Shown here one piece after another: positions 10,301 through 19,355 of a DNA stretch of 23,619 nt. The notes under the pieces are model-generated. The model was not told the origin of the DNA and did no database searches. It saw nothing but the letters and a program-made list of their open reading frames with translations. How positions within the stretch are numbered: position 1 is the stretch's first letter; every line of letters begins with the position of its first letter. Both the position numbers and the translations under genes were made by a program. Origin of the DNA: Willaertia magna (lineage: Eukaryota; Heterolobosea; Eutetramitea; Acrasida; Naegleriidae); the NCBI GenBank assembly GCA_902984215.1, contig CADWAF010000644.1, positions 1 to 23,619 of the forward strand, read 5' to 3'.

Positions 10301-10762
10301 TGTGATAAGTTTTTCTCTAAAAATTTAATTGATAGAATTGTAGAGAGTAAAAGAGATATAAAGTGTAAATACACAATAGAAGAAGATAAAGTAATGGATT
10401 ATGCAGATGCTTACAATAGAATAAATAAATCATTACACACTGTGTATGAGCAAATGGTCGTTCAAAAAGAGAAGACAATTTCTAAACAAAAAGATATTTT
10501 ATCATTAAGTAACGAAATTGAAAGAAAGAAAGAGGAAATTAGAAAATTAACTCTTGAATTAGAAAAGGCAGAACAATTAAAACAACAAAGGGAATTAGAA
10601 CAACAACAATTAGAAGAAACAGCTAAACAAATACAGGAAGAATGTAAAGAAGTGAAAGAAGATCAAAAAAGTATGAAAGATGTAGTTTTTAATTTATTGA
10701 ATTGTGATAGTTTTTCATTTAACGAAGTTTTTGGAGAAGATGAATATGATCCATTCTTATAA
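7311..10762 (+). CDS. SH3-DH-PH Rho guanine nucleotide exchange factor
   Basis: Dbl-family proteins load GTP on Rho/Rac GTPases at membranes to control actin. Exon 1 is 7311-7401; a 77-nt intron (7402-7478, GTAGGT...TTAG) splits the SH3 domain; exon 2 runs to 10762, giving 1124 aa. The joined SH3 reads ALFPFDA...ADDWSLV...GYVPSAYIKEV (about residues 14-63), with the ALxPFDA, W and GYVPxxY signatures intact. Residues about 65-620 are a low-complexity linker of Asn, Ser, Thr and Gln runs encoded largely by AAT/AAC and CAA triplets. The DH domain lies at about 634-825: VLEIISTERDYVQNLQ, then PLAAFLIQPIQRIPRYRLLL, the classic conserved helix. A PH-like region follows (about 845-995), then a Lys/Glu/Gln coiled coil (about 1000-1100). 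The start follows CATTAAAAAA. The GTPase target cannot be read from sequence. Confidence 0.93.
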
Positions 10763-11053
10763 ATTTATTTTGTAAAGTAAATAAATGTACCAATGTACAT
10801 ATTAGGATTTATTAATCATAATTCCAATAAATGATACCAAACGAAATAATTTTAAATTGAACCTAGGAAAATTATATTATAAAGTAATTTATGTAGATAA
10901 TGACCTATTAAAGACTTATCATGGATTGTTACAAAACTTAACAAAAGTCCTTAATTTGTACAGACAAGAAACAACAGCAAAATTTATTATGAAATACTAT
11001 TTAAACAACATTTAACTTGGAAAATACCATCAAATCAATTAAAAAACAAAAGG

Positions 11054-12229
11054 ATGAAAGTAAAATTAATTACTTTTGCATTTGCTGTAATTTTATTATT
11101 AAGTGTAGTAGTATTGGCCAACACAAACAAACCACCATCCAAACCAACTGATAATTATGGTAAACCACCAAAACAAACCTGTCACGAAAAGTGTGTAAAG
11201 TATAAATCAATTAAAGGTGAATGTAGCGATTATCAATGGACTGGTGCAAAGCAAGTTTGTACACAATACAAGACTGTTGGTAAAGGAAAATGTATTAAAT
11301 TCAAGAAGGAAGCAGTTTGTGAAAAGTATAAGGGTCCAAATACCATTTGTATTGCTCATGGAGAAAAACAAACATGTGCTAAACATAAATCTATTACCGT
11401 TTGTGAAAAGTATGAAGATAAAAAGGTTTGTGCTCATGAAGGAAGTAATGGATATTGTTCAGAATGGGCTTACAGAGATATCTGTACTGAATTTAATAAG
11501 GCAGATACCTATCTTAAATGTGATGCTTATGCTAATGTTCCAGTATTAGATTGTAACACTAAACAACGTTGTAAACATTATAAGGTAACTAGAGGTTGTG
11601 CAAAATATGATAAGAAATGTAAATTAGTATGTGATTGGCAAGTTCATGCACCAACAACTAACAACAAATCAACTGACACTTATAAAGCTCCAACAGTTTA
11701 CAGAAAGGTTTGTAAAGAAGAGTGTAAAAATATTTGTGTAGAATTTAATAAGAAATTAGAATGTGACAGTTATGCAAAAGTTAAATTCTGTAAAGTTAAA
11801 GAATATAAGAAGGTATGTGCTCAACCAGCCAAAAAACAAGTTGATGGATACATTCCACCTGACACTTATGCTCCAGCAAAAGATTTCTGTAAGAAGAGAG
11901 AAAGAGTTAAGTATTGTATTAAATGGAGTGCAAAGAAGAATTGTGACAACTATAAGACTGTTAAATGTTGCTTAAAGAAAAAGACAATTAAATATTGTGC
12001 ACAATACAAGACCATTAATTATTGTTCACAACAAAAGACTTTACCAAAGAGATGTATTAAACACAAGTACACAAAGAAATGTATTGCTAAGGATGAAAAG
12101 GGACAACAAGTTTGTTGTAAATATGAATTCCAAGGTGGCGTTCAAGTTTGTCAAAAACATTCTGAAAAGACAGTTTGTGCAGAAAAGAAAAAGATTTGTT
12201 CACCTTATGAAACAAAAGAAACCAACTAA
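11054..12229 (+). CDS. Secreted Cys/Lys-rich repeat protein
   Basis: The 391-aa product starts with a clear signal peptide: MKVK, then a hydrophobic core to about residue 21, then ANTN. A short Lys/Pro/Asn segment follows, then a domain with about 38 cysteines. Short units of the form VCxKYK or CxxYKTV recur with 7-14-residue spacing throughout, suggesting many diverged copies of one small disulphide motif. No transmembrane or GPI segment is seen, so a soluble extracellular, vacuolar or wall protein is likely. Codon choice is strongly biased to AAG/AAA, TGT and ATT, as expected of a well-expressed gene. No named family was recognised. Just past the stop, another frame reads on for 13 codons (KDNNNTPKPAPKK), similar in style to the N-terminal Lys/Pro segment. 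It faces the OTU gene tail to tail across 108 bp. Confidence 0.8.
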   Translation: MKVKLITFAFAVILLLSVVVLANTNKPPSKPTDNYGKPPKQTCHEKCVKYKSIKGECSDYQWTGAKQVCTQYKTVGKGKCIKFKKEAVCEKYKGPNTICIAHGEKQTCAKHKSITVCEKYEDKKVCAHEGSNGYCSEWAYRDICTEFNKADTYLKCDAYANVPVLDCNTKQRCKHYKVTRGCAKYDKKCKLVCDWQVHAPTTNNKSTDTYKAPTVYRKVCKEECKNICVEFNKKLECDSYAKVKFCKVKEYKKVCAQPAKKQVDGYIPPDTYAPAKDFCKKRERVKYCIKWSAKKNCDNYKTVKCCLKKKTIKYCAQYKTINYCSQQKTLPKRCIKHKYTKKCIAKDEKGQQVCCKYEFQGGVQVCQKHSEKTVCAEKKKICSPYETKETN

Positions 12230-12337
12230 AGATAATAACAACACACCAAAACCAGCACCAAAGAAGTAATTTTGTGATGTAAAATAAATAAACTTTGTTT
12301 TTAAAGAAATTTTAAAATATTTGCAATTATTTAATAA

Positions 12338-14338
12338 TTATTTATTTCTTTTAAATTTTGCATTCGTTTTAGTGCTAGATTGAGGCTTTTGGGTTGGTGG
12401 TTGTTTTGGTTGGGTGGTAATTGAATTATTTTGTTGTGTGTTATTGGTATTAGCTTCAACCTTAGTTGACGATATTTCTTCTTTTTGTGTTTTTAAAGTA
12501 AATTGTATTGGTTTTCCCCAAGCACTCTGTACTACTGGAGTTTGTTGCTGTTCGCTTTCCTTTATCTCCTTATCTTTCTCTAAACTATTTTCTTGATTAC
12601 TAGACACTACCACAGGACTGACATTAACAGGGTAGTTTACAAATTGAGGAGGTACATATGGATAAGATGAAGGTATTGGCACCATTCCAAATGGGTGTGG
12701 AGGAAACATCATTGGTGGAGGAGAAAAAGTACCATCATTAGGAGGAGGCATCATTCCGTAAGGTGGGAAATTCATTGGAAAACCTTGGGGAGGTAAATTA
12801 TTAGGCATCATACCTTGAGGAGGATAAGGAAAACCATGGGGAGGTAAATTTGGAGGAATTGGTTGTTGTTGTTGTCTTGTTTGCATGACAGGTAGTACAA
12901 ATTGTGGTGCGTTTGGATTAAGGGATGTAGTACTATTCACTTTCTTTTCATTAGTTTGGTTTAAATTGGTATTTTCTTTTGGATTACTTGTGACATTTGT
13001 TTCTTTGGTTGCGGCTTTGTGACCTGTTGTGGCCTTGGTCTTTGGTGGATTTTTATCGTTCTTTTTAGTTTGTGGTTGATTGACAGCAACCTTCTTTTCA
13101 TTGCCTTTCTTTAGGTTCGTTGTAGTACTTGTAGTAATAGTCTCTGGTTGTTTGATATCAACAGTTAAGTTAGCACCCACATTCACTGTTAAGTCATGAG
13201 AGACAACTCCACTTAATATACTATTTGGAGATAAAGATTTATTTTCCTTACCATCTTGTGTTTGTTGATTAATATTAACAGAATTGTCAACTTCTTTTTC
13301 CTCTTCTTGTTTTTCTTCAGGTTGTGGAGGAGGTGCTGTTAAGACACTTGACCAATCTTGTTTGACAGCCCAAGAATTAACCTTCACTTTTTCTGTACCG
13401 TCTTCCTTATCACCTTCTAGTTGTTCATTTACATTATTTTCAGTTGTTGTAGTGGTTACTGGTGGTTTTTCTTTTGCTAATTCTGGGAAATCACTTGCAT
13501 CATTCAAGTCATAAGTTTTAAGGTTAGAAGATAATAAATCCTTCACTTTTTGCATTGACTTTAATTCCATTTTCTCTAATTCTTCTAACCAGTGGTCATA
13601 TTCTACATTTTTATAAGTATTTGGTTTTTTCTTAAATTCATCAGTGTGAAAAGGTTCAAAAAAACTTTCATAAACTATATCTTGCATTAAGATCATGGTT
13701 TTAAATTCTTGGTCAGTATAAACTGAATCATAATGGTTTCCATGTAAAAAACAAAGAACTGCATGTTTTCTTTTTCTAGCAGTTACTTTTTTAACTATAT
13801 CAATAACATTATCATTAGATTTCCATTGATTAATTTTAGTAAAATTCTTTAAATTTTCTTTTGTAGAATGTGCTAAATGTTCGGTTAAAATTCCTGATGT
13901 GCCGTAAACTGTTATATCTACATCAAATTTTTGTGCCAATGCTTCAATTTCTAGTTCACCACCCCAACTTTGAGGTTTTAACATTTCTTTTAAATAACTT
14001 TCAAAATCTGTTTCAAATATGAATTCTTTAAAGAAATCTTTATGTTCTCTCATATATTCTACACAATCTTTTCTTACTTGTAGGTGATGTTTTTGAGTTC
14101 CATAATAAAGATCGGAAAATGATCGAAATAAACATGCACCATCTTTCGGAATTGGTTTTCTTTTAAATCCTATACCTGAAAACAAAAGATCTATTTGTCG
14201 TTCTTCTTTTAAAATATTAATAATTTCTTGTTCATTATTCACTCGTTGCTGTATTGGCTTATCCGATTTAGTTTCATTCTTACGTTCTTGTTTTTTATAA
14301 TATTTCTTGGAATGCTTCTGACGAGTTTGTTGTTGCAT
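12338..14338 (-). CDS. OTU-family deubiquitinase with PAM2 motif
   Basis: OTU proteases are Cys enzymes that cleave ubiquitin from proteins. The single-exon frame gives 666 aa. A basic N-terminus (about 1-35) precedes the OTU domain (about 55-210): KPIPKDGACLFRSFSD with catalytic Cys69 and Asp66, SWGGELEIEALAQ, and GNHYDSVY with catalytic His202. All triad-region residues are present, so the enzyme should be active. The arrangement is closest to the OTUD4 group. The long C-terminal part is disordered. It contains DASDFPEL near 275-285, a PAM2-type motif SLNPNAPQFVLP at about 471-482, a Pro/Met/Gly/Phe-rich stretch (about 490-575) and SAWGKP near 610. PAM2 motifs bind the MLLE domain of poly(A)-binding protein, so a role on mRNPs is inferred. 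The start is only 85 bp from the upstream dynein-like stop on the same strand. Confidence 0.92.
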   Translation of the reverse strand: MQQQTRQKHSKKYYKKQERKNETKSDKPIQQRVNNEQEIINILKEERQIDLLFSGIGFKRKPIPKDGACLFRSFSDLYYGTQKHHLQVRKDCVEYMREHKDFFKEFIFETDFESYLKEMLKPQSWGGELEIEALAQKFDVDITVYGTSGILTEHLAHSTKENLKNFTKINQWKSNDNVIDIVKKVTARKRKHAVLCFLHGNHYDSVYTDQEFKTMILMQDIVYESFFEPFHTDEFKKKPNTYKNVEYDHWLEELEKMELKSMQKVKDLLSSNLKTYDLNDASDFPELAKEKPPVTTTTTENNVNEQLEGDKEDGTEKVKVNSWAVKQDWSSVLTAPPPQPEEKQEEEKEVDNSVNINQQTQDGKENKSLSPNSILSGVVSHDLTVNVGANLTVDIKQPETITTSTTTNLKKGNEKKVAVNQPQTKKNDKNPPKTKATTGHKAATKETNVTSNPKENTNLNQTNEKKVNSTTSLNPNAPQFVLPVMQTRQQQQPIPPNLPPHGFPYPPQGMMPNNLPPQGFPMNFPPYGMMPPPNDGTFSPPPMMFPPHPFGMVPIPSSYPYVPPQFVNYPVNVSPVVVSSNQENSLEKDKEIKESEQQQTPVVQSAWGKPIQFTLKTQKEEISSTKVEANTNNTQQNNSITTQPKQPPTQKPQSSTKTNAKFKRNK

Positions 14339-14423
14339 TTTCTTTTGATAATTTTTGTTTTTGAATTCAATTTGTGAGTTGAAATATGTGTTTTGTGTGG
14401 TTTTGTTTCAGAATGCAATTTAT

Positions 14424-17400
14424 TTACAGAGTAGCAATTGTGTTATCTGTGAGGGAGTCTGTAGGCAAAGAAGACTGTTCCTTTGGCTGTTCAATATTTT
14501 CTTCTTCTTTGGTTTGATTGGCCAATTCCTTTCGTTTTTTAATGTTTGTTTCTATTTCTTCTAAGGCAATATTCCAACTTTGTAATGATTCATATACACC
14601 TTCTTCGTTCGTGGCCAGAATAACATTTCTGTTTAGACTAGTTCTGCTCATCAATTCTTTATATTCTGAGCTAACTGAAAGATATTTGGATATTTCGTCA
14701 TGTTGAGGAGAAGAGTCATCAGAATTAAGCAAGAATTCTAAAGACATTAACTTTCTTTGACAAGAAAGCCAATCTAAGAGTATTTTAGCAACTGACACCA
14801 ATTTGTTCTGTAACTCCTCAATTCTAATCTTAACAGTCGATGAGTGAGGTGATTCAATCATAGATTTAAGTGTGGTTTGGTGCTCCATTAACTTTTCCTG
14901 AATGTCTTCTGTTCCATAAAGTATTAACATTTCTTTTCTTGAAGCCTGAGTAGATTTAATATCGAACTCTTTCTCCCTCCAATATGTAAAAACTTTTTCT
15001 AAATTACGTATTAGTTCTGCCTCCAACGTCGCATTATTTGATATTTCTGTAACTAAATCTCTATGTAAAAATACACCTAAGGTATTTAATTGTCTTAAAG
15101 TATATGATGTTCCCTTAGCCAAGTCTTTGTTCATTCCTTTGAATATTTGTTCCCAATGGTAAGGTTTTAAATCTTTGTTTCCTATCAAAAGAATAATACT
15201 CATATTGTCTTTCCAACCTTGTATTATCTTTCTTAATAATCGTATTACTTCATCCTCTCCATATTTGGCTAAATCAGACGCCATTTGTAAATATTTTTCA
15301 ACTTCTTGTTCCATCTCCTTTACATCCAGTTTTTGAATATCTGTGGTATCCCAACTCTCAGCCCTTTTCATAAACTCATCCAGGGTATTCCAAATTTGAC
15401 TTCTAATGTTGAATTGATTTTCTGCACCAACTAAATTTGTCCATTCCTTTACAGGTGCTTCCAATAGTATTTGATATTCCTTATATATTTCAGTTTTTTC
15501 CCTCATTTGAGAAATTTCTTCTCCAATCTTAGACAAACGTTCTAAAACATCAGCTGGATCTGAATCTGAAGAAATAAATGGAGGGCTTCGTAATACCGTC
15601 ATAACATCTAATAAATCATCACTAACTTTCTGAACATTTTCTTCAAGTTCTGCCTTTTTGGCCGACATATTATTTTCTTTGTATAACTCAGCTTTTTTAA
15701 ATACTGACAAAAATTCTTCTTTAATTTCTTTCAAAGATTCTAATGCTACTTGGTCAGCTCTATCCATTTCTACTCGATTTTTAGCGGCCAACTCATTCAT
15801 CTTTTCTACTTCATCGGCAGCCATCATAAGTTGTCTGGTTTCTTTTCTAATCTTATTGTGATTATCAATAAATTTAGCAAAATCTTTTAATTTTGTTGGT
15901 TCCTCTTTCATTATTCTAACCCTTTCCAAGAATTTCTTGTTGAGCTCTAAGCACATTTCTCTAGATGTAATACTGATAGAAGATTTAATTTGTTCATAAA
16001 TATTTTCCATTATTGGTTGCAATGTATTTCTTAATTGTTTACTATCAATAAATAATATTCCCTTTTCTTGAACAAAGTTCATTCTCTTTAATTCTAATAG
16101 TGCCTCATTAACTTGTTTAATCTTTTCGGTAAATTCTTGAACAGTATGCCTCTTTTCAGCGTATTTATCATCCCAATTTTTACCAAATTTGAACCAATAC
16201 TTTAAACCTTCAAACTCTTTACCGTATTCTAAGGCTTTAGCAAAGTCACTACGAAGCATATTTTCTATTTGATTCTTTGTAAGGTTGAAAACTTCGTCTC
16301 TATGCAATACTTTTCCAACATGAAGCTGTCTTAAATGTTCGTCCATCTTGTACTTATCTAAGTTTTCAAAATATATTTTAAATTTTCTCATGTACAAAAG
16401 TCTTGGGACTTGGCTGACAGTGGTAACTATCTCTTCTGAATTAGATTGAAGCATGTGTAATATAGCATTTTCTGAAGGCTCAAATACAATATCTCCAGAT
16501 CCATCGTTTTTAAATAGTAAGCTGACTAAGAATAATATTGATTTTGTTTCTTGTAACGTGACCTTAAATTTATCTAATATCTTCTTAGATAATGTAACTA
16601 ATGCTTCTACTGCCATATAATCAGATACTCTAATAAAATTACCAAGCATATCTGCTTCTTCTTTAGCTTTTTTAAGAGCTCGCTGTCTTTTCTCCTCCTC
16701 CTCTTGAGCTTCGACCATAGATTTAGATTTTTTGTTTGTGTAATCTCCTTCTGCTTCCATGTTGGGAAGTTTTCCACTCAAATATGCCTCTATATTTTCT
16801 GAGGCGTTCATATCTGGTACCCTAGATCTAGACGTTACGTCATCACAAAGCTGAACAAGTATTTCTTCCATCTTTTCTATTATTTCATCAAATGTCTTAG
16901 ACGATTTACTTCTCAAATCTTTTTGGATTGTGTGGAATTGCTCAATAGTAACAGATGGTTCGCTATTTTCTTTTTCTCTTAACTCCATAATTGATGTATA
17001 TTGAATATCATGAGAAAATTTGTGTATCTTCATTAATGAGGAAGCAAAAGTTCTTTTAGCCAAAAAATAACTTCTTGCAACCTCAACTCTCTTTTTACTA
17101 TACTTAAGATATTTTGTATTTTGATACCATAATCTAAAACATTTATGTACAAGGTAATACTTAAAAAATCTAATTCTTCTAAGCACGTTAAACATTGTTG
17201 ATTCTTTCATCCATTCAGAAAGAGACATGTACTCAGTTGGTTGACCAGGACAAATATGTACAACACCAGTCGATGACATTGTAAAATACTCTGGATTAGT
17301 CTCACTCTTGGCAACTATAACCAGGTCATAAGGTCGGTAATCCACTCCATTGGTATCTGATCTGTTTAAATAAACAAATTTCACAGCAGCTAAAAAACCT

Positions 17401-18298
17401 TAATATTTGAATGAATGTAATGAAACTTACTATTCTTTCCTGCCTTTGAGAAGAATGCAACTGCGTCATCTCCTGTTTTTAGCTTTGAAATTTCCTCTTC
17501 ATCATCAGGAGCAATTCTTTTCAATTTCTTTGTTTGTATTGTTTTCTTAATAAAATAATTTTAATTGAACTGCCCATTATTAATAAAAACTTACCTCTGT
17601 GCTGTGTAATGAAGAATATTGTAATAATTCCTTTGAAGGGGCTGTATCTTTCAAAAACACCTCTTTAAGGTAAGGCAGTCTACTAGAAATGTCTCCTAGT
17701 GGAGTTTCACCGGAAGAAGTTGAATCATCCCTTGCACTTTGTTTCCTAGAGGTAGTTGAAGTTTTGGAAAAGGATTTTGCACCTAGTTTACTATCATCAT
17801 GCACTAACGAAAATTTACCTGTTTCAATCCATTCCTCTATTGACACTCTTTCATTTGTATCAGTATTTTCTACGACATCTTCTATCAAAAAAATTCTAAA
17901 AACTTCTAATGTTTTTTCCGACTTACCTTCTATTGTGACTTTAGTTCTTTTATTTGATGGTTTATTTGATCGAAGTAAACTCGGATTTAATCTAACCTCC
18001 CGAATACTAGTTGGTTTCATGTCTTTAATGTCATAATTGTAAATATCCTCCACACAAAAAGAGTAAATTTCATTTTTTCTTCTTGTTTTTGATAGTTTCA
18101 ACTCCAAGTCTATCACTTCCTCTTCTTCTTTCCTGTTATCTAACGGAGGTAGAGTAATTTCTTTTAATGGTTGAGGCACGTAAGGCTCTTAACATTAAAA
18201 TTAAAAAAGATATAAATTTTAATAAATTATAAATCAAAGATCATACTTTTATTCTTTCTTGATTCATCCAGAAAGGCGTAATTAAACCTGTTGCTCAT
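14424..18298 (-). CDS. Motor-less dynein heavy chain (stem plus linker)
   Basis: Axonemal dynein heavy chains are about 4,000-4,500 aa; this gene makes only 1241. Exons are 18298-18247, 18187-17595, 17545-17431 and 17389-14424. Introns are 59, 49 and 41 nt, all GT...AG and in frame (...RKNK|KPYVPQ; LHSTE|KTIQTK; AGKN|TAVKF). The N-terminus (NYAFLDESRKNKKPYVP) and the block with YRPYDLVIVA, PEYFTMSSTGVVHI, SLSEWMKES and RFFKYYLVHKCFRLW are the inner-arm axonemal heavy-chain stem signature (about residues 255-330). The linker (DHC_N2) spans about 900-1210: WNTLDEFMKRAESW, LKPYHWEQIF, YTLRQLNTLG, LLDWLSCQRKLMSLEFLL and a final LEEIETNIKKR. It stops just where AAA1 would begin, with an acidic 28-residue tail instead. 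No AAA, stalk or microtubule-binding region follows. A regulatory or docking role in flagellar dynein is inference. Confidence 0.85.
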
Positions 18299-18327
18299 CT
18301 TTTTTTATATGTAAAAATTTGAGGTTG

Positions 18328-18338
18328 TTTGGCGGGAA
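18328..18338. promoter_or_regulatory. E2F-type site in a divergent promoter
   Basis: TTTGGCGGGAA matches the E2F/DP consensus (TTTSSCGC core) and is strikingly GC-rich for this region. It lies 30 bp upstream of the dynein-like ATG (18298, minus strand) and 178 bp upstream of the bL17m ATG (18516). Only the sequence match is seen; factor binding is inferred. Confidence 0.5.
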
Positions 18339-18515
18339 CGAAAATCATCTACCTCTTGCATGCTTTAATTTTATTGTGTAATTAAATAACAAGAACCTGA
18401 AAAGAAGTGAACAAATATTAAATAACATCAAAACTTTAATTTAATGAGCTAGCTTTTCATCTTCTATTCTTATTGTTAAATCAAAATAAATTTTAAATTA
18501 TTAATGAAATAAAAA

Positions 18516-19126
18516 ATGAAAGGACACTTCTTCCATCATTTCTCTAGACCAGCTGACCAAAGACAAGGTAAGGACGCGGAACGAAAATTATTGAATTTCT
18601 ATTATTTAAATTAAAACAACAAATGAATTTTATTTTATAAATTAATATGATTATTATTTAATTAGCTTTAATGAGAGCTTTAACTACCCAATTAATTAAA
18701 CATGATAAAATAACAACAACTATTCAAAAAGCAAAACAACTAAGAACTTTTATCGATAAGATGATAACATTAGCAAAAAGAAATACACCTCATGCACATA
18801 ATCAAATTAAATCATATGTTTATGAATTGGAGGTTGCAGAAAAAGCTATTAAAACATTCCCTAAAAGATTTGCGGAAAGACAAGGAGGATATACATCAAT
18901 AGAAAGATCAGCACTCAACAGGAAAGGTGATAATGCTATAATGGCAACCATTACATTATTAGATTTAGATAAAGCACCAGCATTTGAAATGAAATCCAAG
19001 AAACAACCAAAACCTACAGATAAACTTGAAGAACTTTATGATGCTCTTGAAAAACAAGGAGTGAACCCAGAGGAGTTAGGAAAGAATGCAGAGCAACAAG
19101 AACAAGCAGAACAAACTAAACAATAA
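18516..19126 (+). CDS. Mitochondrial ribosomal protein bL17m
   Basis: bL17 sits at the exit-tunnel side of the large ribosomal subunit; a nuclear gene with this bacterial-type sequence implies the mitochondrial ribosome. Exon 1 is 18516-18567 and exon 2 is 18666-19126, with a 98-nt intron (GTAAGG...TTAG). The join restores the family core: RQALMRALTTQLIKHDKITTT, matching bacterial HRxALLRNLxxxLIxHExIxTT. It is followed by AKQLRTFIDKMITLAKR, RFAERQGGYT and NRKGDNAIMATITLLDL. The product is 170 aa, somewhat longer than bacterial L17 because of a Lys/Glu/Gln-rich C-terminal tail. The first 15 residues replace the bacterial MRHRK...LGR segment and are His/Arg/Phe-rich, so they could act as a minimal import signal. 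The start follows AATAAAAA. It is divergent from the dynein-like gene across 217 bp. Assignment is confident. Confidence 0.94.
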
Positions 19127-19355
19127 ATTAATTTCACACAAAATAAAATTTTGGTTATTTTTGATATTAAAAATTATACAATTAGCATTATACAAACACT
19201 TATTCACATTTGATGTATTATTTAGCCAATTATTACAAAGTGCAAATAATTTTGCATTAATTAATTAATTTGAGGCAAAATTTAAGTATGTTAAAAACAC
19301 AAAAGGGGCTGGCTGTTAAAATATTTTAAACCGTTTCATAAATTTTAAATAAAAA

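Noticed and set aside
11207..12269. Additional open frames overlapping the Cys-rich gene
   Set aside because: Shadows created by its biased codon use. Only the final 13 codons past the stop were kept, as a possible shifted C-terminus.
14423..14424. Hidden splice from the dynein-like gene into downstream AAA modules
   Set aside because: Downstream on the same strand is the complete OTU gene starting 85 bp away; no AAA motif (Walker A GxxGxGKT) is readable in any frame to 12338.
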